Positions 1 through 6,687 of a stretch of DNA of 10,185 bases are shown one piece after another. The notes under the pieces are model-generated. The model saw only the letters and a list, made by a program, of their open reading frames with translations. It was not told the origin of the DNA and ran no database searches. The stretch's first letter is position 1, and each line of letters begins with the position of its first letter. Location of the stretch: the NCBI GenBank assembly GCA_964653195.1, contig CAZZCX010000028.1, positions 1 through 10,185 of the forward strand. The letters are read 5' to 3'. This stretch comes from CAYMDS01 sp964653195 (GTDB lineage: Bacteria; Patescibacteriota; Microgenomatia; Levybacterales; UBA12049). The position numbers and the translations under genes are program-made.

Positions 1-254
1 TTTATGACTTCAGTTTTACAGTACGTAACTTGGAGTATACACCGATGGAATATCCCTACAAAGTTTATATAGAACCTGAAAACGGAGAGAGACAAATTCT
101 TGATGAAGGCAGTTTTTATTTAAAACATGACGAGTATAAAACAATAGTTGAAGGTTTCAAAATTCTTAGTACTGATAGAAGAGTGAAAGTAACAGTAGAG
201 CTTATTGATAAAAAGCAATTAATTCATTTCTGGATGGAGGCAGAAAGTATATGA
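1..254 (+). CDS. C-terminal fragment of a DUF1616-like surface or membrane protein (5' end outside window)
   Basis: This is the 3' end of a longer gene. The frame is open from base 3 to the TGA at 252-254, with no stop before the left edge. A TTG at base 30 could serve as a start, but the residues before it (ending TVRNLEYTP) continue the same beta-rich pattern, so a real start there is unlikely. The visible 84 residues alternate hydrophobic and charged positions and contain VRNLEYTPMEYPYKVYI, then an Asn-Gly turn, a glycine-rich loop and two closing strands. This resembles the extracytoplasmic beta-sandwich at the end of archaeal DUF1616 proteins, which have membrane helices at the N-terminus. 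The helices are not in view, so the family call rests on this tail alone. The stop overlaps the next start as ATGA, so the gene is probably co-transcribed and translationally coupled with the aglJ-like gene. Its function is unknown; a role at the cell surface is inferred from the neighbours. Confidence 0.6.
   Translation, partial: YDFSFTVRNLEYTPMEYPYKVYIEPENGERQILDEGSFYLKHDEYKTIVEGFKILSTDRRVKVTVELIDKKQLIHFWMEAESI
236..240 (+). promoter_or_regulatory. Shine-Dalgarno site for the aglJ-like gene
   Basis: GGAGG lies inside the end of the upstream gene, 10 bases before the ATG at 251. It matches the archaeal anti-Shine-Dalgarno sequence and supports 251 as the start. The spacing is at the long end of normal. 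Confidence 0.5.
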
Positions 255-1024
255 TTCTAAACCCTAAGAAGTTATCTATTATTATTCCCTGTATGAATGA
301 AGAAAGAGGCGTGGGGAAAGTTCTCTCATCTATCCCGTATGAACTTTTGGAAAAACTTAATTTCCAGACTCAAACTATAGTTATAGATAATAATTCTACA
401 GACGATACAGTAAAGGTAGCCAGAAAACATAATGTAACTGTTATAAAAGAACGAAACAAAGGCAAAGGAAATGCTATTGTTGCCGGTTTCAAAGCAGTGA
501 GTGATGATTCGGATTATGTCGTGATGCTTGATGGCGATAATACATATAAGTCTCGAGAAATTCTAAGAATGATAGAGCCCTTGATGAGCGGATTTTGTGA
601 AGTAGTTGTGGGTACGAGGCTAGGTGGAAAGACGAAAACCAATTCACTAAAACTTTCAAATAGAATTGTAAACTGGGGCTTCACATTTCTGGTCAGACAA
701 TTTTATGGTGCGAATATAACTGATGTATTATCAGGGTATTATGCATGGAAGAAAGAGGTAATAGTTAAGCTTATGCCTCATTTGGAAGCTGATGGATTTG
801 AGGTGGAGATGGATATGGTCACCAAAATGAAAAAACTGGGTTTTGAGATGTATTCGGTACCTATTACATATGACCAAAGGGAGGGTGAGTCGAAAATTCA
901 GTCTATGAGTGACGGACTTCGTATATTATTTACCTTTTTTATCAATCTTTCCTGGAAGCCAGGAAGAAAGAATAGAAAAAATCCTTCTTTAAATCCTACT
1001 TTAGGATTTGATAACTCCTTATAA
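251..1024 (+). CDS. aglJ: AglJ-like dolichyl-phosphate family 2 glycosyltransferase
   Basis: This is a 257-residue GT-A enzyme of CAZy family GT2, in the dolichyl-phosphate-sugar synthase group. It is expected to move a sugar from a nucleotide donor to dolichyl phosphate at the cytoplasmic membrane face. Visible motifs are IIPCMNEE (11-18), DNNSTDDT (46-53) for nucleotide binding, GKGNA (71-75), the metal-binding DGD (94-96), GTRL (121-124), DVLSGYYAWK (158-167), GFEVEMDM (182-189) and REGESK (210-215). The segment around MLDGDNTY, SGFCEVVVGTRL and TDVLSGYYAWK closely recalls AglJ, which adds the first hexose in Haloferax S-layer N-glycosylation. No membrane helices follow the domain, which fits AglJ and differs from AglD-type fusions. 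The ATG at 251 overlaps the upstream stop and has GGAGG at 236-240. The last 22 residues are basic and polar, outside the catalytic core, and their codons hold two hairpins. The family is clear; the exact sugar is not. Confidence 0.82.
   Translation: MILNPKKLSIIIPCMNEERGVGKVLSSIPYELLEKLNFQTQTIVIDNNSTDDTVKVARKHNVTVIKERNKGKGNAIVAGFKAVSDDSDYVVMLDGDNTYKSREILRMIEPLMSGFCEVVVGTRLGGKTKTNSLKLSNRIVNWGFTFLVRQFYGANITDVLSGYYAWKKEVIVKLMPHLEADGFEVEMDMVTKMKKLGFEMYSVPITYDQREGESKIQSMSDGLRILFTFFINLSWKPGRKNRKNPSLNPTLGFDNSL
949..965 (+). repeat. Inverted repeat (hairpin 1) in the 3' end of the aglJ-like gene
   Basis: TTCCTGG at 949-955 pairs perfectly with CCAGGAA at 959-965 across a 3-base AAG loop. The 7-bp stem is rich in G:C compared with the surrounding DNA. 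It begins in codons at the edge of the conserved domain (around LSWKPGRK). No T-run follows, so it is not a bacterial-type terminator. It could act in mRNA processing or stability, or be chance. Confidence 0.5.
991..1009 (+). repeat. Inverted repeat (hairpin 2) just before the aglJ-like stop codon
   Basis: AAATCCTA at 991-998 pairs perfectly with TAGGATTT at 1002-1009 across a CTT loop, and a T-G wobble plus a T-A pair can extend the stem to 10 bp (989-1011). It sits 12 bases before the TAA at 1022-1024 and 30 bases before the next start codon. There is no T-rich tract downstream, so efficient termination here is doubtful. It may separate aglJ expression from the downstream genes. Confidence 0.55.
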
Positions 1025-1039
1025 TATAGTATTCCATTT

Positions 1040-2188
1040 ATGAAAACCCCAGATTTTAAATTGAATATCGCAATTGTATCTGATGCTATATATCCATATA
1101 ACATTGGCGGGAAAGAAAAACGTATATATGAAATCAGTACCAGATTGGTACTCATTGGACACAAAGTTACTATTTACTGCATGGAATGGCCGGGTATGGA
1201 TAAAAACCGTAAAACTATTGGACAATATAACAATATAATTTTAAAACCAATCTCTCCGTATTATCCTTTGTATTTTGGAAATAGAAGATCAATTAAGCAA
1301 GCGATACTTTTCTCTTTCCACTGTTTGCTTTTACTCCGCGAGGATTTTGATCTGATTGATGCAGACCATATGCCTCATCTCGTGCTTTTTCCCTTAAAAA
1401 TTGTAACTATCATAAAAAGGAAGAAACTAATTGCTACCTGGAATGAAGTTTGGGGTAGAGAATATTGGGTAAAGTATTTGGGGATACTTGGTAATATAGC
1501 ATATCTTATTGAATACATAAGCGCCAGGCTACCTGATGAGATTATATCAGTATCAAAGCATACCAGATCTCAGCTTGTAAATTCACTAAAAGTGAAAAGC
1601 AAAGTTACCGTAGTCCCTAATGGTATTGATTTAACTAAAATTGAAAAAGTTAAGCCATCACAAATTCAGTCTGACGTAGTTTTTGCTGGCAGACTATTAG
1701 CACATAAGAATGTAGATCTTCTGATAAAAGCTATTTCTGTATTAAGTAAAGTCAAAAAGGATATTAGGTGTGTCATAGTAGGGGAAGGTCCGGAGGATAA
1801 ATACCTTAAACAGTTAACTATAGACTTAAAACTCTCAAAAAATATTGTTTTTTATGACTTTTTGAAAGATCATGATAAGTTGTATGCCCTTATGAAATCC
1901 TCGAAAGTTTTCGTTTTGCCATCTACTAGGGAAGGTTTCGGTATAGTAGTACTTGAAGCAAATGCTTGTGGTATACCAGTTATAACTATAGATCATAAAG
2001 ATAACGCTGCGAAAGATTTGATAAAGAAAGGTGAGAATGGTTATCTTGTAGGACGTAATGTGCAAGATTTGGTAGAGAAAATAAGTTTATGTATGGATAA
2101 TACCAATAGGTCTAAATACGAAAAATATGTGAGTGATTATGATTGGCAAAAAATTTCAAAGAGGATAGAAAGGGCATATGGGTTATGA
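1040..2188 (+). CDS. GT4-family glycosyltransferase (first of five GT-B enzymes)
   Basis: This is a 382-residue cytosolic GT-B enzyme. It is predicted to add a sugar from a nucleotide donor, with retention, to a growing glycan. The N-terminal acceptor domain carries the glycine loop NIGGKEKR (21-28). The C-terminal donor domain shows PNGID (193-197), AGRLLAHKN (216-224) with the usual Arg218 and Lys223 for donor phosphates, VGEGPE (247-252), and STREGFGIVVLEANACGIP (295-313), whose Glu298 and Glu306 form the E-x7-E motif. All motifs of an active GT4 are present. ATG 1040 is the first possible start after the aglJ stop and puts the Rossmann strand NIAIVSDA at the right distance. No Shine-Dalgarno sequence is visible, unlike for aglJ. 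The frame is the same as aglJ, 15 bases after its TAA, so the two are separated by a single in-frame stop. The sugar and linkage cannot be read from sequence. Confidence 0.88.
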   Translation: MKTPDFKLNIAIVSDAIYPYNIGGKEKRIYEISTRLVLIGHKVTIYCMEWPGMDKNRKTIGQYNNIILKPISPYYPLYFGNRRSIKQAILFSFHCLLLLREDFDLIDADHMPHLVLFPLKIVTIIKRKKLIATWNEVWGREYWVKYLGILGNIAYLIEYISARLPDEIISVSKHTRSQLVNSLKVKSKVTVVPNGIDLTKIEKVKPSQIQSDVVFAGRLLAHKNVDLLIKAISVLSKVKKDIRCVIVGEGPEDKYLKQLTIDLKLSKNIVFYDFLKDHDKLYALMKSSKVFVLPSTREGFGIVVLEANACGIPVITIDHKDNAAKDLIKKGENGYLVGRNVQDLVEKISLCMDNTNRSKYEKYVSDYDWQKISKRIERAYGL

Positions 2189-3324
2189 AAAAACTTAAAG
2201 TAATACAAACCCCGGTCAGGTTTTATCCATCGATGGGAGGTGTCGAAAATCATGTTTATTATCTTTCTAAAGAATTGGTAAAATGTGGAATTGATATAAA
2301 AGTCATTTGTGCAAAAGAAAATGGACAGAATGCAAGTGAAATCATTGATGATATAAGTATTAAAAGGATATCAAGTCCGTTCAAATTCACAAATACTGAT
2401 ATCACTCCTAGTTTACCTTTTGTTCTACTTAGAGAAAATTTTGATGTGATTCATACCCACATGCCTACCCCATGGACATCTGACATCAGTATATTTATTG
2501 CCAGAATTAAGAATAAGAAATCCATTATTACTATTCATAATGATATGGATAAGCCTGGATTTATAAATAAATTAATAACTAAAATCTATCTGAATACTTT
2601 TTTTAAATTCTCATTAAATTTGGTAGGTACGATAATCATCGTAAATCCCAATTGGGAGAAGTCCTTTAAGTCTACTGGTCATCTGCTTTTGAAGTACAAA
2701 AGTAAGATAAAAGTAATCCCAAATGGAATTGATACAAATTTATTTAAACAAAAAGAAAATAATAAAATAAATAAAAATGAAATACTTTTCGTTTCAATTC
2801 TGGATAAATATCATACATTTAAAGGTCTCGAATTTTTATTTACTGCATTTAGCATAACTAAAAAATATATATATGATATTAAATTAACTGTAATTGGGGA
2901 TGGGGAATTAAGGAATGATTATATACGAACAGCAACCGATTTAGGGATTATAAAAGAAGTAAATTTTATAGGTGCAGTATCTCAGAAAAAGCTATCAAGC
3001 TATTATAGTAAAGCATCAGTTTTCGTACTTCCATCGTTTGAAATAGAAGGATTCGGGATTGTGTTACTTGAAGCTATGGCTTGCGGATTGCCGGTTATTG
3101 CCACCGATATCACTGGCTTAAGCAAAGATATAAAGAAATATGAAGCAGGTATAGTGATTCCTCCAAAGGATCCACAGATTCTTAGTGTGTCAATAATCGA
3201 AATGTTAATAAATAAGAAAAAGGCAAAAGAGTATGCATCAAACGCTAAAAAATTAATTACAAAAAAATACAGATGGGAAATGATAGCCGATCAAATTTTA
3301 AAACGTGGTTACTATGAAAAATAA
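2185..3324 (+). CDS. GT4-family glycosyltransferase (second GT-B enzyme)
   Basis: This is a 379-residue GT-B glycosyltransferase. The ATG at 2185 overlaps the previous stop as ATGA and leads at once into the Rossmann strand KLKVIQTP; a TTG at 2143 would add 14 unrelated residues and is rejected. A weak AAAGGG at 2169-2174 lies 10 bases upstream. Motifs are MGGVENHV (17-24), HTHMPTPW (90-97), TIHND (116-120), PNGID (179-183), IGDGEL (237-242) and EGFGIVLLEAMACGLP (288-303), where Glu288 and Glu296 form E-x7-E. The usual G-R after the donor-domain first strand is replaced by LFVSILDKYHTFKGLE (201-216); Lys213 is kept, but the Arg is not in its usual place. Some archaeal GT4 proteins share this form, so the protein is probably active. 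The HxH and MGGVENHV pattern is common in enzymes that extend lipid-linked glycans. Donor and acceptor are unknown. Confidence 0.87.
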   Translation: MKKLKVIQTPVRFYPSMGGVENHVYYLSKELVKCGIDIKVICAKENGQNASEIIDDISIKRISSPFKFTNTDITPSLPFVLLRENFDVIHTHMPTPWTSDISIFIARIKNKKSIITIHNDMDKPGFINKLITKIYLNTFFKFSLNLVGTIIIVNPNWEKSFKSTGHLLLKYKSKIKVIPNGIDTNLFKQKENNKINKNEILFVSILDKYHTFKGLEFLFTAFSITKKYIYDIKLTVIGDGELRNDYIRTATDLGIIKEVNFIGAVSQKKLSSYYSKASVFVLPSFEIEGFGIVLLEAMACGLPVIATDITGLSKDIKKYEAGIVIPPKDPQILSVSIIEMLINKKKAKEYASNAKKLITKKYRWEMIADQILKRGYYEK

Positions 3325-4441
3325 ACAAAAACTAAAGATTGTACATGTTTGTTCATATTTCCCTCCTCATATTGGAGGATTAGAAAACTCTGTAAAAAAT
3401 TTTACTAAAAATTTACTAGATTTTGGATATGACATAACTATATTCACCTCAAATATAGGTCTAAAAAATAACGCTATAAAAAGTAATATAAATTATAAAA
3501 TCCATTATTTAAAAAGTTTTGAAATAGCACATACACCAATAATATTTAATCTGTTATTTAAATTATTATTAGAAAAAAATGTTAAGTTGATACATTTACA
3601 TGTAGCGCAAGCTTTTACACCCGAAATAGTTTATATAGTTTCTAAAATACGAAAAATACCATATATCGCACATATTCATATCGACGCAGATCCGTCAGGT
3701 AAATTAGGAATCCTACTCAAACCTTATAAGAAATATATCTTAAGTCATATACTGAAAAATGCTGATCATATAATATGTCTTTCTGATTCACAGAAAAATA
3801 TATTGGTTAATAAATATAGTATATCCAATAAAAAATTTACATCAGTAATGAATGGAGTTGAAGAAATATTTTATAATAAACCTAAAAAGTTCAATCAAAT
3901 AAATCCCACAATTTTATTTGTTGGTAGGTTAGTTCAACAAAAAAACATTCCTTTATTAATTAATACGATTAAGCTTTTAAGTAGAAATGTAAGAGTTAGA
4001 ATAGTGGGTGAAGGTGAGAAAAAAGTTAGTATTCAATATCTAATTAAGAAGTTAGAATTAAAAAATATAGATTTAATAGGTAATAAAACTGGAATAGAAC
4101 TAGTTAGTGAATATAGAAATGCTGATATTTTCATTTTAACATCTACTAAAGAAGGAGGTGCGCCATTAGTATTACTCGAAGCCCTCGCGAGTAAATTGCC
4201 CTCTGTCGCTCCCAATATTTATGGCCTCAAAGAGTTACTAAATGACTCTGTTTTGTTAGTCGATAATCCTAGTCCAGCTAATTTAGCGTCTGCTATTGAA
4301 AGTATTATTACCAATATCCAAGTTCGAAGAAAGCTTAGAAATAGTACTAATAAAATCATTAAAGAATTTACTTGGAAAAAATGTACAGCAACTTTGAATT
4401 ATATTTACATAAGAACTTTATTCAACGTAGAAAAGATATGA
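3314..4441 (+). CDS. GT4-family glycosyltransferase (third GT-B enzyme), altered E-x7-E spacing
   Basis: This is a 375-residue GT-B glycosyltransferase. I prefer the ATG at 3314, which overlaps the previous gene by 11 bases; a GTG at 3305 would add only three residues and cannot be excluded. No good Shine-Dalgarno sequence is seen, so coupling to upstream translation is likely. Motifs are IGGLENSV (20-27), HLHVA (94-98), HIHIDADPSG (120-129), MNGVEE (179-184), FVGRLVQQKN (202-211) with Arg205 and Lys210, VGEGE (231-235) and STKEGGAPLVLLEALAS (277-293). In the last motif Glu280 and Glu289 are eight residues apart rather than seven. The gene is among the most AT-rich stretches of the window: the line 3481-3540 has 11 G or C in 60. 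The fold and donor domain are intact, so an active enzyme is the default view. Its substrate is unknown. Confidence 0.86.
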   Translation: MKNKQKLKIVHVCSYFPPHIGGLENSVKNFTKNLLDFGYDITIFTSNIGLKNNAIKSNINYKIHYLKSFEIAHTPIIFNLLFKLLLEKNVKLIHLHVAQAFTPEIVYIVSKIRKIPYIAHIHIDADPSGKLGILLKPYKKYILSHILKNADHIICLSDSQKNILVNKYSISNKKFTSVMNGVEEIFYNKPKKFNQINPTILFVGRLVQQKNIPLLINTIKLLSRNVRVRIVGEGEKKVSIQYLIKKLELKNIDLIGNKTGIELVSEYRNADIFILTSTKEGGAPLVLLEALASKLPSVAPNIYGLKELLNDSVLLVDNPSPANLASAIESIITNIQVRRKLRNSTNKIIKEFTWKKCTATLNYIYIRTLFNVEKI

Positions 4442-6687
4442 AAATACCCAAGATTCTATTCATTTTATTATCTTACTTACCGATATCAATCACGAGTTTT
4501 TTCGTAATAAACAATATCGACGTTTTTTTGTTAAGGGATTTATTTGTATTTCTCACAGTAATTCTAATACCTGGTTATTTAATGTTAAACATTTTAGACA
4601 TAAATAGAGAGAGCAAGGCTGTAATGCTGCTTTATTCAACAGGCTTAAGTATTGTTTTTATATATATTACTGGGCTTATAAATAATATTTTCCTGCCTAA
4701 TTTCGGTATTCCTAACCCTCTTGGGAGCATGCCTATTTTAATTAGCTTTAATACATGGTGTTTTATCCTACTCATACTTGCACTAATCCGTCAATTAAAG
4801 AAATCTATAACTATATCGATTTCAAACATACCGGTTTATTTAATATATTCATCCTTAATTATTTTACCTATTTTAAGCTCGATGGGAGCTGTACTGATAA
4901 ATAATAAAGAATCAAACATACTAACTTTATTCACGCTGGGTTTTATCGCCTTTATTATACTCTTAGCATCTTTTCTTAATCGAAGGATTAGAGATGATTT
5001 CTATCCTGTCTTAATTTACTGTATCAGCATATCAGTACTTTTAATGCTTTCATTGAGAAGCTGGTTTATTGCAGGATTTGATATAAGTATGGAATATGAA
5101 GTTTTCAAGATTACCCAGGAAAATGCATTATGGTCTATGGATAACTTCAGAAATGCATATAACGCTTGCTTAAGTATCACGATATTGCCTACCTATTTAT
5201 CCAGCTTTATAAATCTTCAAGACGAGTATATTTATAAGTTGTTTATACAATTTATATTCGCTTTAACGCCAGTCGGCATATATATTCTCTTAAAGAAACT
5301 AAATATAAGTAATCATCTTGCGTTTTTATCAAGCTTGTTTTACATAAGCGCTCCATGGTTTATAGATCCTATGGTTACACTTATTAGGCAAGAAATTGCT
5401 TTCTTATTTTTTATTTTACTACTCATAATTTTATTTGATAATAAACTATATGCAATTAAAAGAAGTTTATTATTTATATTTTTCAGCATTGGAATGGTGA
5501 TGTCTCATTACTCTACTACTTATATTACAATGATTTTTTTCAACTTAAGTTATGCTTTAATAGTTTTCATTCAGGCCTATTTCCGTATTAAAGAAAAAAA
5601 TAATTATATTAAGACTGAGTACAGTTTGAAATTTGGTTATCTAATATTTCTTATATTAGCTACATTTTCCTGGTTTTCATTTTATACGAATACCTCTGGA
5701 AATTTAAACGATTTTACCCAAAGTGCTTTAAGTAATCTCTCGAGTATATTTGATCCCGGATCACGAAACGCAATTATCGATCAAGTGCTAAAAGGTGGAG
5801 TAAGTAAAGTAGATTTAAAAACTTATACAGAATACTATGAAGTTAAGACCGGGGATTATTTATCAAAAAAAGATATTTATCTTTACGATAGTGATGACAC
5901 ATCAGATTTCAGCATGATTCCGATGTCAAATATTACTCTTCCTATCAATAACAAAATTATCTTTGATTTGTCTTTAAATTACTATAAATTATCGCTCATA
6001 TTAATTGAGATATTCATAGTAGTGGGATTGATATATATAACTTTTAAATATAAATTTTTAAGATTCAATTTACAGTATAAATCTATGATTTATATATGCG
6101 GAGTATTAGTAATGCTCATCATACTTCTTCCATACGTTTCAGTAGGATATAACTTCGATAGATTATATATGCAAATTATGTTTATACTAGCGATTGTGGA
6201 GGTATACGGAGCGTACGTAATACTTGAAAAAATTATAGGTAAGAATACTACTCTAAAGGTAATCTCTATTTTTTATGTTTCCGTTTTTCTTTATACATAC
6301 GGATTTTTCTGGCAGTTTACTGGTGGAAAGACAGTCATGTGGTTGAATAATTTCGGTTATAACTACAATGAGACTTATACACATAAAACTGAAGTATATT
6401 CAGCATTATGGATGGATCCAATCCCAAATAATCCTTTGATTTATTCAACTCCTACAGGTAGAAATATTCTCTGGGCATATGCTAAGAAAAACAATATAAA
6501 TAATGATTTATTTCCATCAACATTGGATAGGAATGCATATGTGTATGTAGTAAGTGCCAATATAAAAGAAAACATTGCCACTTTTTACCATAGGGGTTTG
6601 CATTTAAGCTACAGATATCCATTTGAATTTATAAATAATAAAAAAAACAAAGTTTATTCAAATGGAGGTTCAGAAATTTACAAATGA
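4438..6687 (+). CDS. DUF2206-like polytopic membrane protein, GT-C-like
   Basis: This is a 749-residue membrane protein. The ATG at 4438 overlaps the upstream stop as ATGA and begins a positively charged lead (MKIPK) into the first helix; a start at 4372 would add 22 residues lying inside the previous gene. About ten to thirteen hydrophobic segments are visible, for example near 6-25, 35-52, 62-82, 104-118, 132-152, 161-180, 189-206, 266-285, 318-334, 342-360, 400-416, 515-535, 550-570, 575-596 and 608-626 (some may be half-helices). Features recalling archaeal DUF2206 are AGFDISMEYEVFKIT (212-226), an acidic DxxxE after a helix as in GT-C enzymes, NAYNACLSITILPT (239-252), LIRQEIA (315-321), MSHYSTTYITM (355-365) and the terminal NGGSEIYK. 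Polar regions at about 418-512 and 628-749 are probably outside the cell and hold N-x-S/T sequons at 418, 433, 498 and 644. A polyprenyl-phosphate-sugar-dependent transferase or ligase is inferred; biochemistry is unproven. Confidence 0.72.
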   Translation: MKIPKILFILLSYLPISITSFFVINNIDVFLLRDLFVFLTVILIPGYLMLNILDINRESKAVMLLYSTGLSIVFIYITGLINNIFLPNFGIPNPLGSMPILISFNTWCFILLILALIRQLKKSITISISNIPVYLIYSSLIILPILSSMGAVLINNKESNILTLFTLGFIAFIILLASFLNRRIRDDFYPVLIYCISISVLLMLSLRSWFIAGFDISMEYEVFKITQENALWSMDNFRNAYNACLSITILPTYLSSFINLQDEYIYKLFIQFIFALTPVGIYILLKKLNISNHLAFLSSLFYISAPWFIDPMVTLIRQEIAFLFFILLLIILFDNKLYAIKRSLLFIFFSIGMVMSHYSTTYITMIFFNLSYALIVFIQAYFRIKEKNNYIKTEYSLKFGYLIFLILATFSWFSFYTNTSGNLNDFTQSALSNLSSIFDPGSRNAIIDQVLKGGVSKVDLKTYTEYYEVKTGDYLSKKDIYLYDSDDTSDFSMIPMSNITLPINNKIIFDLSLNYYKLSLILIEIFIVVGLIYITFKYKFLRFNLQYKSMIYICGVLVMLIILLPYVSVGYNFDRLYMQIMFILAIVEVYGAYVILEKIIGKNTTLKVISIFYVSVFLYTYGFFWQFTGGKTVMWLNNFGYNYNETYTHKTEVYSALWMDPIPNNPLIYSTPTGRNILWAYAKKNNINNDLFPSTLDRNAYVYVVSANIKENIATFYHRGLHLSYRYPFEFINNKKNKVYSNGGSEIYK
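6664..6669 (+). promoter_or_regulatory. Shine-Dalgarno-like site before the fourth GT4 gene
   Basis: GGAGGT is encoded in the last codons of the DUF2206-like gene, in the Asn-Gly-Gly of NGGSEIYK. It lies 14 bases before the ATG at 6684, which is long for a functional site. It may help re-initiation at the ATGA overlap, but it could simply reflect the Gly-Gly codons. Confidence 0.3.

Noticed and set aside
1020..1028. TATAATATA as an archaeal TATA box for the first GT4 gene
   Set aside because: It lies only 11 bases before the ATG at 1040. An archaeal start site about 25 bases downstream would fall inside the coding region, and such AT-rich strings are common here.
898..1225. Two open frames on the - strand (898-1164 and 1019-1225)
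   Set aside because: They lie opposite the clear aglJ-like and first GT4 genes, their translations resemble no family I know, and they look like chance frames.
1835..2065. Open frame on the - strand within the first GT4 gene
   Set aside because: It covers the antisense of the conserved donor domain and has no recognisable motif or start signal.
2143..2184. TTG at 2143 as the start of the second GT4 gene
   Set aside because: The added 14 residues precede the Rossmann strand without similarity to the family, while ATG 2185 forms an ATGA overlap like its neighbours.
4150..4158. Internal GGAGGTG as a ribosome binding site for a hidden gene in the third GT4 gene
   Set aside because: No in-range start opens a meaningful frame. 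The bases are simply the Glu-Gly-Gly-Ala codons of the catalytic motif.
4033..4215. Open frame on the - strand within the third GT4 gene
   Set aside because: It is antisense to the E-x8-E region; its composition follows from the sense codons.
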